From: CAYWKL01 sp964459095 | GTDB lineage: Bacteria > Patescibacteriota > Microgenomatia > Daviesbacterales > UBA10151 | Assembly: GCA_964459095.1 (NCBI GenBank) | Contig: CAYWKL010000046.1 | Location: 1 to 6,654 of the forward strand | Reading direction: 5' to 3' | Length of the DNA: 6,654 nt | Part shown: one piece after another, positions 1-4,610 of the stretch | Numbering within the stretch: position 1 is the stretch's first letter | Layout: each line of letters begins with the position of its first letter | Program-made: the position numbers and the translations under genes | The notes under the pieces: model-generated | Database searches by the model: none | Seen by the model: only the letters and a program-made list of their open reading frames with translations | Told to the model about the DNA's origin: nothing

Positions 1-1110
1 GCTAAAAACCGTTTTAAAGTGCCTTATGTTAATGTTCAACCTTTATCTGGTTCTCCAGCAAACGCAATAGTTTATTTAGCGCTTTTAGAATACAAAGATA
101 AAATTTTAGCGCTGTCCAGGGACTTTGGAGGGCATATCACCCACGGTGGTCCGCTTTCTTTATCAGCAAGATTTTTTACCCCTGTTCATTACAGCTTGGG
201 TAAAGATGGCAGGTTAGATTACGATGAAATAGAAAAGTTAGCTAAAAAAGAAAAACCCAAATTAATTATTTGCGGGTTTACTGCATATCCTAGAATTTAT
301 GATTTTAAAAAGTTTGGCGAAATTGCAGATAAAGTTGGAGCATATTTAATGGCAGATGTAGCACACGTTGCAGGACTAATAGCAGCAGGAGTGCACTCCT
401 CGCCAGCTCCTTATGCTCATGTTATTACCACAACTACTCATAAAACTCTAAGAGGTCCAAGAGGGGCAATGATAATGGTAACTAAAAAGGGTTTAGCTAA
501 AAACCCTGATTTACCAAAATTAATTGAAACAGCAGTGATCCCAGGAATGCAAGGAGGGCCCCATGATAATACTACTGCAGCTATAGCTGTAGCCTTAAAA
601 GAGGCATCAACCCAAAGCTTTAAAACCTACTCAAAACAAATTGTTAAAAATGCTAAAGCGTTGGCGAGGGAGTTAAGTAAATATAATTTTGAAATGGTTT
701 CTGGTGGAACTGACAATCATTTAATTTTAATCGATTTATCAAATGAGCGAAGCTCTTCTACGAATAAAAAAGTTTCAGGGGCCATCGCTGCGCTTGCTCT
801 AGAAATCGCCGGAATAGTTTTAAATAAAAATGGGGTTCCTTATGACAGACTCCCACCTTATTGGACCTCAGGAATTCGTCTGGGAACACCTGCAATAACA
901 ACCCGGGGTATGAGGGAAAAAGAAATGGCTAAAATTGCTTCCTGGATAAATGAGGTAATAGAAGATGTTAAAGGATGGCAGCTGCCGGAGAAAAAAGAAG
1001 AAAGGTTAAAAGTATGGAAAGAGTTTAAGGAATCAGTAAATAAAAACAAAAAACTACTGGGTATTGCTAAAGAAGTAAAAACTTTCTGCTCAAAATTTCC
1101 TGTGCCATAA
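1..1110 (+). CDS. glyA: Serine hydroxymethyltransferase, 5'-truncated by the window
   Basis: This cytosolic PLP enzyme converts serine plus tetrahydrofolate to glycine plus 5,10-methylenetetrahydrofolate. The frame is open from base 1 and has no start inside the window. Matching the PLP lysine (codon 442-444, in THKTLRGPRG) to Lys229 of the E. coli enzyme implies about 81 N-terminal residues lie upstream. Family hallmarks are visible: NVQPLSGSPAN near the left edge, DVAHVAGLIAAG (Asp and His that pack on and bind PLP, codons 355 and 364), the PLP lysine, and SGIRLGTPAITTRG with the carboxylate-binding arginine. The C-terminal domain runs to TAA at 1108-1110. One oddity is a seven-residue insertion (745-765) after DLSN; without it the segment aligns gap-free with ordinary SHMTs. 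It lies upstream of folD, the next enzyme of the one-carbon pathway, separated by the GIY-YIG cassette. Identity is seen directly and is very secure. Confidence 0.97.
   Translation, partial: AKNRFKVPYVNVQPLSGSPANAIVYLALLEYKDKILALSRDFGGHITHGGPLSLSARFFTPVHYSLGKDGRLDYDEIEKLAKKEKPKLIICGFTAYPRIYDFKKFGEIADKVGAYLMADVAHVAGLIAAGVHSSPAPYAHVITTTTHKTLRGPRGAMIMVTKKGLAKNPDLPKLIETAVIPGMQGGPHDNTTAAIAVALKEASTQSFKTYSKQIVKNAKALARELSKYNFEMVSGGTDNHLILIDLSNERSSSTNKKVSGAIAALALEIAGIVLNKNGVPYDRLPPYWTSGIRLGTPAITTRGMREKEMAKIASWINEVIEDVKGWQLPEKKEERLKVWKEFKESVNKNKKLLGIAKEVKTFCSKFPVP
745..765 (+). repeat. 21-bp palindromic in-frame insertion inside glyA
   Basis: Seven codons (ERSSSTN) interrupt glyA between DLSN and KKVSG. 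From memory of E. coli and B. subtilis SHMT, the flanking segments align without gaps if these codons are removed. The DNA contains a perfect small hairpin, GAGC-GAA-GCTC (745-755), and is bounded by AAT on both sides. Its reverse complement matches the left part of repeat copy A (1133-1154) with three mismatches and one gap. The insertion is an observation relative to the family; membership of the repeat family is inference from a short match. Confidence 0.4.
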
Positions 1111-1130
1111 ATGGAAAACCTACATCACTT

Positions 1131-1199
1131 TTATTCTTCGAAGAGCCTTAGCTCTGAGAAGTCTAACCAGATAGTTCTCACTATCGTTTAAAACAATAT
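1131..1199 (+). repeat. Left copy (A) of the cassette-flanking hairpin repeat
   Basis: Blocks shared in the same order with copy B are TTAYTCTTCGAA (1131-1142), TGAGAAGTC (1155-1163), TAGTTCTCACT (1172-1182), ATCGTT (1183-1188) and AACAATAT (1192-1199). Copy A can fold an AGAGC-CTTA-GCTCT hairpin (1142-1155 region) and a TGAGAA/TTCTCA stem (1155-1160 with 1175-1180). Its outer palindrome is decayed compared with copy B. It ends on the first two bases of the GIY-YIG start codon. Confidence 0.7.
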
Positions 1200-1464
1200 G
1201 AAAAAACCCTGGAGATGGTATGTCTATATAATAGAATGCCGGGATGGATTTTATTATACTGGTATTACTTGGGATATTGATAAAAGAATGGAACAGCATA
1301 GGATGGGTAAAGGTAGCAAGTTTACTGCAAAACACGGATTTAAAGAACTTAAGTTTTTTGAGGAATTTGAAGATCTTATCCAGGCCCGTTTAAGAGAAAA
1401 ACAAATAAAAGATTTTAGTAGAAAAAAGAAAGAGTTACTCTTCGAACGTAGTGAGAAGTCATAA
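1198..1464 (+). CDS. Small stand-alone GIY-YIG nuclease-domain protein (UPF0213/YhbQ-like)
   Basis: This 88-residue protein is almost entirely one GIY-YIG domain. The two signature strands read YVY (residues 8-10) and YTG (20-22). They are followed by the conserved Arg30 and His34 in DIDKRMEQH, the GKGSKFTAKHG stretch, and the catalytic-type glutamate Glu67 in ARLREKQIK. The length and the EKQIK pattern fit the UPF0213/YhbQ group; such domains cut or nick DNA, but the cellular role of single-domain members is largely unknown. There is no Shine-Dalgarno before the ATG and no convincing -10. The last eight residues, LFERSEKS, and the TAA are encoded by the right flanking repeat, so the tail is repeat-derived and not domain sequence. 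Flanking hairpin repeats and a position between glyA and folD suggest a mobile or repeat-associated nuclease (inference). The domain call is firm; target and function are unknown. Confidence 0.9.
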   Translation: MKKPWRWYVYIIECRDGFYYTGITWDIDKRMEQHRMGKGSKFTAKHGFKELKFFEEFEDLIQARLREKQIKDFSRKKKELLFERSEKS

Positions 1465-1498
1465 GCTACTTAGTTCTCACTAATCGTTCGAACAATAT
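1435..1498 (+). repeat. Right copy (B) of the cassette repeat, a long near-perfect hairpin
   Basis: The left arm TTCGAACGTAGTGAGAA (1441-1457) pairs with TTCTCACTAATCGTTCGAA (1474-1492): 17 base pairs with one 2-nt bulge (1483-1484). An inner TAAG/CTTA stem (1462-1465 with 1469-1472) closes a three-base loop. The TAA stop of the GIY-YIG gene (1462-1464) sits in the inner stem. There is no T-run after the stem, so it does not look like an intrinsic terminator. The stem ends 15 nt before the folD ATG and could affect folD translation or protect RNA ends. Confidence 0.75.
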
Positions 1499-1507
1499 TT
1501 CTGTATT

Positions 1508-2353
1508 ATGGAAGAAGGCAACGCAATTAATTATTCAAATAATAATATTATTGATGGAAGAAAACTTGCTTTTAAGCACCAGCAAAAAGTAGCAGAAAAA
1601 ATCTCCAAGCTTAAAACGCGTCCTAAGATGGTAAGCATTTTAATAGGATCGGACCCTCCATCTCTACTTTATACCAAAATGAAGCAGAAAAAAGCTACTG
1701 AGGTGGGAATTGATTTTCAAGCCTTAAGAATTCCTGTAACTGAAAGCTTTAATTCGGTTGTTGAACTGATTAAAAAGTTAAATAATGACCCAGAAATTAA
1801 TGGAATTATGATTCAGCTTCCCATCCCGCAGGAGTTTTTAAAAGGACAATCACAGGATGAATTGCTTGATCTAATTGATGGAAAAAAAGATGTTGATGGA
1901 TTAACTGGTAAGGGAAGATTTTTACCAGCAGTTGTTCGGGCTGTAATGGAAATTTTAGAAGATGAAAAAGTTGTATTGGAAGGGAAAAATACAGTAGTTT
2001 TAGGTGCAAGTAAATTGGTAGGGAAGCCAATTTTTGAGCAGCTCACACAAAAAAACGCTATCGCTAAAATTTGTGATAAGAACACTCAAAACCAAGAGGA
2101 AATTATTAAGAATGCGGATATAATAGTTGCTGCAACAGGAGTAGTGCATCTAGTTAAAGGGGATATGGTAAAAGAAGGAGTAGTTGTGATAGATGTGGGG
2201 GCTGAAAAAGTTGGTGACAAAGTTTTGGGAGATGTAGAGTTTGAAACTGTAGCCCTAAAAGCTTCAAAAATTACTCCTGTGCCAGGCGGGGTTGGGCCTG
2301 TGACTATAATTTGTTTAATGGAAAATGTGGCAGACTCAGTGACTAGACTCTAG
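1508..2353 (+). CDS. folD: Bifunctional methylenetetrahydrofolate dehydrogenase/cyclohydrolase
   Basis: This cytosolic enzyme oxidises 5,10-methylene-THF to methenyl-THF and hydrolyses that to 10-formyl-THF, using the product of GlyA. It has 281 residues, about the usual length. Catalytic residues are kept: Tyr55 and Lys59 in YTKMKQKKA, Gln103 in IMIQLPIP, and Asp130 in KDVDG. The Rossmann loop is VLGASKLVGKP (164-174), and TPVPGGVGPVT (256-266) is the family's C-terminal signature. Oddities: the PCTP segment and the residues before it are missing (GKGRFLPAVV follows DVDGLT directly), the usual GRS reads GAS, and the HSxT region reads CDKNT, with Asp190 at the end of the second Rossmann strand, a pattern typical of NAD use. 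The ATG at 1508 adds about 12 residues before the usual NIIDGR start. No Shine-Dalgarno precedes it; GAAGAAGG at 1511-1518 could instead serve a rare ATT start at 1526. Confidence 0.94.
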   Translation: MEEGNAINYSNNNIIDGRKLAFKHQQKVAEKISKLKTRPKMVSILIGSDPPSLLYTKMKQKKATEVGIDFQALRIPVTESFNSVVELIKKLNNDPEINGIMIQLPIPQEFLKGQSQDELLDLIDGKKDVDGLTGKGRFLPAVVRAVMEILEDEKVVLEGKNTVVLGASKLVGKPIFEQLTQKNAIAKICDKNTQNQEEIIKNADIIVAATGVVHLVKGDMVKEGVVVIDVGAEKVGDKVLGDVEFETVALKASKITPVPGGVGPVTIICLMENVADSVTRL

Positions 2354-2364
2354 ACTTTAGACTT
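2344..2364 (+). repeat. Three tandem TAGACTY heptamers at the folD end
   Basis: TAGACTC, TAGACTT and TAGACTT run head to tail across the last codons and stop of folD. The middle copy supplies the TAG stop (2351-2353). The first copy falls 17 bp upstream of the TATAAT box and so could act as the -35 element of the next gene. Confidence 0.6.
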
Positions 2365-2372
2365 TATATAAT
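2344..2372 (+). promoter_or_regulatory. Promoter for the ybaB-like gene, probably leaderless
   Basis: A perfect TATAAT (2367-2372) lies 17 bp after TAGACT (2344-2349, four of six matches to TTGACA). With the usual 6-nt gap to the start point, transcription would begin at 2379, the A of the ATG. No Shine-Dalgarno is present (only ACTCCC between the box and the ATG). This supports a leaderless mRNA and a transcription unit separate from folD. Confidence 0.65.
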
Positions 2373-2378
2373 ACTCCC

Positions 2379-2657
2379 ATGGGTTTAATGGATTCTATAA
2401 AACAGCTTGGGGATTTAAAGAAAATGCGCGACCAGGCAATGGAAGTGCAAAAAAAACTCTCAGGGATAAAAATAACTGTAGAACATAAAGGTGTTGTAGT
2501 AGTTATGACAGCTGATCAAAAAGTTATATCTATCTCTGGTGAGCTAGATCACGAAAAAATTACAGAAGCTGTTAATGAGGCTTTAAAGCAATCCCAAAAG
2601 CAAGCTGCAGAGGAAATGCGCGGCTTAATGGGTGGTATGGGAATGCCAGGAATGTAA
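2379..2657 (+). CDS. YbaB/EbfC-family nucleoid-associated protein
   Basis: A 92-residue protein with the YbaB/EbfC layout: an N-terminal helix rich in Lys, Met and Gln (about 5-29), a beta meander (about 30-54, VEHKGVVVVMTADQKVISIS) and a C-terminal helix (about 57-82, EAVNEALKQSQKQAAEEM). It ends in a Met/Gly tail, MGGMGMPGM. The family forms pincer-shaped dimers that bind DNA and often sits directly before recR; recR here starts 339 bp downstream, after one small gene. The protein is slightly shorter than typical members. The ATG at 2379 was chosen because a TATAAT box places the transcription start exactly on it; Met4 (2388) is an alternative. The family call is good on fold pattern and neighbourhood. 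DNA binding is known for the family and not shown here. Confidence 0.85.
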   Translation: MGLMDSIKQLGDLKKMRDQAMEVQKKLSGIKITVEHKGVVVVMTADQKVISISGELDHEKITEAVNEALKQSQKQAAEEMRGLMGGMGMPGM

Positions 2658-2678
2658 AACTTTACTTGCTTTATGTAA

Positions 2679-2921
2679 ATGCAAGAGATTGAGAGCAGAC
2701 CTAAAGATCCTGAAACTGGTCTTTTAGTAGACCAAGGTAATCTCCCCTTAAAACCTAAACACCCTTTTTTAGATAAAATTTCTCGAGTCCCCAGTGAAAT
2801 TAAAGCAATCGCATTATTTACAGGAATAGTTATAGTCGTTGGTGGGTTAGTGTATACATGTAGAATAGGGAATACACTTAAACAATTTATTAAATCTGGG
2901 CGTCTTCGCAATTTTGAATAA
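2679..2921 (+). CDS. Hypothetical small single-pass membrane protein
   Basis: An 80-residue protein I do not recognise. Residues 1-40 are polar and proline-rich (SRPKDPETG, LPLKPKHPF). Residues about 41-60 form one hydrophobic helix (IKAIALFTGIVIVVGGLVYT). A short basic tail with Lys and Arg follows (KQFIKSGRLRNFE). There is no signal-peptidase site, so it is probably a single-pass inner-membrane protein whose positive tail would favour the cytoplasm (inference). It sits 21 bp after the ybaB-like gene and 75 bp before recR. No clear Shine-Dalgarno precedes the ATG; the only internal alternatives are non-ATG codons. The length, the clean helix and the lack of any competing longer frame with sensible protein content support a real gene. 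Function is unknown. Confidence 0.7.
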   Translation: MQEIESRPKDPETGLLVDQGNLPLKPKHPFLDKISRVPSEIKAIALFTGIVIVVGGLVYTCRIGNTLKQFIKSGRLRNFE

Positions 2922-2957
2922 TGAATTTTTAAGACCAAACCTTGCATCTCTTTTTTC

Positions 2958-2990
2958 TTGCATAATACATAATACTTACTACATAATACT
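2958..2990 (+). promoter_or_regulatory. recR promoter region with iterated CATAATAC units
   Basis: TTGCAT (2958-2963) and CATAAT (2982-2987) are 18 bp apart and form a plausible -35/-10 pair. The -10 is the last of three closely spaced ATAATAC-type units (2962-2990). Transcription would start around 2994-2997, at or just before the recR ATG at 2997. CTTGCAT also occurs at 2941-2947, giving two -35-like copies. No Shine-Dalgarno is seen. Confidence 0.5.
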
Positions 2991-2996
2991 GCTTAT

Positions 2997-3593
2997 ATGG
3001 CGACAATCCCAAAAGTTGTAAAAGAATTAATTGAGGCTTTTGAAAGGCTTCCTGGAATTGGGCCAAAAACTGCACAAAGGCTAACTTATTATTTACTTCA
3101 TGCCCCAAAAGAAGAGGCAAAAGCTCTAGCTGAGGCAGCTGTAGCTTTAAAGGAAAAAACTGTAATTTGTTCTGTTTGTTTTAATATTGCAGAGTCAGAC
3201 CCTTGTGAAATAGACTCAGATCCATCTCGTGATAAATCCATAATAGCCGTAGTTGAGGATCCTTTAGATGTATTGGCTCTAGAGAGAGCAAACTTTAAAG
3301 GGCTTTATCATGTTTTGCACGGTTCTATAGCACCTTTAGAAAATATTGGACCAGAGGAGCTAAAAATAAGGGAGCTTTTGCCAAGGTTAAAAGACCAAAC
3401 TGTAAAGGAGATAATTTTGGCAACAAACCCAACAATGGAAGGTGAGGCAACAGCAATGTATATTGATAGGCTAATTAGGCCTTTGGGAATAAAGGTAACA
3501 AGAATAGCAAGAGGCTTGCCAGTGGGGGGGGATTTAGAATATGCTGATGAAACAACTCTTTCAAGATCTTTAGAAGGAAGAAAGGAGTATTAA
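2997..3593 (+). CDS. recR: Recombination mediator protein RecR
   Basis: RecR forms a ring-shaped DNA clamp that, with RecO (and RecF), loads RecA at gaps. The 198 residues have the full family layout. A helix-hairpin-helix with LPGIGPKTAQRL lies at 18-29. A Cys-type zinc motif at 58-78 is followed by a Toprim domain from about 80, with VVEDPLDV (Glu87) and TNPTMEGEATAMYI. The C-terminal RIARGLPVGGDLEYADETTL segment and LEGR are also present. One oddity: the zinc motif reads C58-x2-C61-x8-C70-x2-D73, so the fourth cysteine is aspartate (codon 3213-3215). Asp may still bind zinc, or the site may be weakened. recR heads a tight run: its TAA (3591-3593) abuts the next ATG, and its 3' end carries that gene's Shine-Dalgarno. 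Identity is very secure. Confidence 0.97.
   Translation: MATIPKVVKELIEAFERLPGIGPKTAQRLTYYLLHAPKEEAKALAEAAVALKEKTVICSVCFNIAESDPCEIDSDPSRDKSIIAVVEDPLDVLALERANFKGLYHVLHGSIAPLENIGPEELKIRELLPRLKDQTVKEIILATNPTMEGEATAMYIDRLIRPLGIKVTRIARGLPVGGDLEYADETTLSRSLEGRKEY
3581..3587 (+). promoter_or_regulatory. Shine-Dalgarno for the deoxyribosyltransferase-like gene
   Basis: AAAGGAG inside the last codons of recR lies 6 nt before the ATG at 3594. It fixes that start and shows the host ribosome uses anti-Shine-Dalgarno pairing. That makes its absence before other genes in the window meaningful. Confidence 0.8.
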
Positions 3594-4088
3594 ATGGCAA
3601 AAAAAATTTATCTTGCAGGACCACTAGGATTTTCAGAAGTTGGGAGAGCGTTTCATTATGAAAAAATTATTCCAGAGATAAAAAAATTAGGTTTTGAAAT
3701 TTTTGATCCTTGGACTGTTGTTCCCCAAGAAGAAATAGATTCAATTTTGAATATGGATGAGGGTGAAGAAAAAAAGCAGGCTCTTAAAAAGCTAAACAAA
3801 GATCTATTTGACGGGGATATTAAAGCCCTAAAGAGTTGCGACGGTGTATTTGCAGTTTTAGACGGCGCAGATGTAGATTCTGGTACTGCTGCTGAAATTG
3901 GCATTGCATATAGTTTGGGTAAACCAATTTTAGGTTATAGAGGGGATTTTAGATTAAGTAGTGAAAATACAGGAGTATTTGTAAATTTATTTGTAGAAGG
4001 TTGTGTTAAAGAGACAGGAGGAGAAATTATTAAGAGTTTAAATGATCTTTCCAGCGCTGCCCTAAGAGTTTTTGGAAATCCCGATTGA
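3594..4088 (+). CDS. Nucleoside 2-deoxyribosyltransferase-family protein
   Basis: This 164-residue cytosolic protein belongs to the nucleoside 2-deoxyribosyltransferase superfamily. Classical members move deoxyribose between bases, while relatives hydrolyse deoxynucleoside monophosphates. KIYLAGPLGF (4-13) is the N-terminal nucleotide-binding strand and loop. DIKALKSCDGVFAVLDG (75-91) and DVDSGTAAEIGIAYSLGKP (93-111) carry the active site, with Glu101 in the nucleophile position and Asp90/Asp95 nearby. GYRGDFR (114-120) is also typical. A charged insertion rich in Glu and Lys lies at about 53-70. The gene starts immediately after the recR stop with a good Shine-Dalgarno and ends in a TGATG overlap with the membrane gene, so it is co-transcribed with both. 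A purine/pyrimidine salvage or nucleotide-cleaning role is likely, but the substrate cannot be read from sequence. Confidence 0.88.
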   Translation: MAKKIYLAGPLGFSEVGRAFHYEKIIPEIKKLGFEIFDPWTVVPQEEIDSILNMDEGEEKKQALKKLNKDLFDGDIKALKSCDGVFAVLDGADVDSGTAAEIGIAYSLGKPILGYRGDFRLSSENTGVFVNLFVEGCVKETGGEIIKSLNDLSSAALRVFGNPD

Positions 4089-4585
4089 TGACTTTTAAGA
4101 AAAAACTTTTTATTCTTATTTTATTTAGCATTGCTTTTGCATTTGTTGAGGCTAGCATTGTTTTTTATCTAAGGGAGATGTTTAACTACTTAGAAGGTTA
4201 TGACCTAGCTTCTTATAAAGTTTTATTAGATTTTAAAGCTATTAGTTTTGTTTCTTTGTCCAAACCTTTATTTACTAATCCTTTTATTTATTCTGTAGAA
4301 ATTTTAAGGGAGATTTCAACAATAATAATGCTTGTTTGTGTGTCTTTACTTGCTGCAAATAAATTTAGGCAGCAAATTGGAGCATTTTTAATAAGTTTTG
4401 CCCTCTGGGATATTTTTTATTATATTTTTTTAAAATATTTAACAGGTTGGCCAAAAGGTCTATTTGATAAAGATGTCTTCTTCCTTATTCCTACTCCCTT
4501 GATAGGTCCTGTGATAACTCCACTTTTTTTATTTTCTTTGGGGTTAATACTTGGAGTAAAACTTTTTCTAACAGATGAAAAATGA
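4088..4585 (+). CDS. Conserved four-helix integral membrane protein, function unknown
   Basis: A 165-residue membrane protein with four hydrophobic segments: about 7-28, 76-92, 97-118 and 138-161. Charged and aromatic residues lie in or next to the helices: Glu21 (EASIVFYLRE), Glu71/Arg74/Glu75, WDIFYY (107-112), GWP (120-122) and FLIPTPLIGP (132-141). This set (E..R E, WDIFYY, GWP, D..FLIP.P..GP) matches, from memory, a widespread uncharacterised bacterial membrane family with no known function. Buried acidic residues and conserved prolines could mean transport or catalysis in the membrane (speculation). I chose the ATG at 4088 because its A overlaps the TGA of the previous gene (TGATG), giving translational coupling; GGAAA at 4074-4078 is a weak ribosome site. 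A TTG one codon upstream is less likely. It ends in TGA. Confidence 0.82.
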   Translation: MTFKKKLFILILFSIAFAFVEASIVFYLREMFNYLEGYDLASYKVLLDFKAISFVSLSKPLFTNPFIYSVEILREISTIIMLVCVSLLAANKFRQQIGAFLISFALWDIFYYIFLKYLTGWPKGLFDKDVFFLIPTPLIGPVITPLFLFSLGLILGVKLFLTDEK

Positions 4586-4604
4586 GAGTCTAATATTTTA
4601 TACT
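4575..4604 (+). promoter_or_regulatory. Promoter for the coiled-coil gene, probably leaderless
   Basis: TATACT (4599-4604) is followed by six bases and then the ATG at 4611, so the predicted start point is the A of the ATG. ATGAAA (4575-4580), 18 bp upstream, is a fair -35 (four of six). There is no Shine-Dalgarno. Confidence 0.55.
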
Positions 4605-4610
4605 TAAATT

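Larger units (their letters stand above)
1131..1498 (+). mobile_element. Candidate hairpin-flanked GIY-YIG cassette
   Basis: A 368-bp unit consists of two diverged direct copies of a structured repeat (1131-1199 and 1435-1498) and, between them, one GIY-YIG nuclease gene. The gene's ATG begins in the last two bases of the left copy and its stop lies inside the right copy, so gene and repeats interlock. The unit separates two genes of one pathway, leaving only 20 bp to glyA and 9 bp to folD. No transposase and no clear target-site duplication are seen. Repeats and gene are observed; mobility is inference. Confidence 0.45.

Noticed and set aside
1111..1191. 26-codon frame starting directly after the glyA stop
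   Set aside because: Its second half is repeat copy A, it has no Shine-Dalgarno or recognisable protein, and it is short enough to be chance.
1131..1498. CRISPR array
   Set aside because: There are only two diverged copies separated by a coding gene, with no regular spacers.
1806..2085. Reverse-strand open frames inside folD and elsewhere
   Set aside because: They lie opposite well-identified genes, show no family features and have no start signals.
2661..2685. Pseudoknot around the start of the small membrane gene (TTTAC/GTAAA and CTTGC/GCAAG)
   Set aside because: The stems are 4-5 bp in AT-rich DNA and overlap each other by one base; this is likely chance.
4085..4087. TTG start for the membrane protein
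   Set aside because: The next codon is ATG (4088), which makes a standard TGATG overlap; one extra Met adds nothing.
4083..4088. UGA reassignment as in Gracilibacteria/Absconditabacteria
   Set aside because: TGA ends two genes at sensible junctions, and no in-frame TGA interrupts the conserved proteins.
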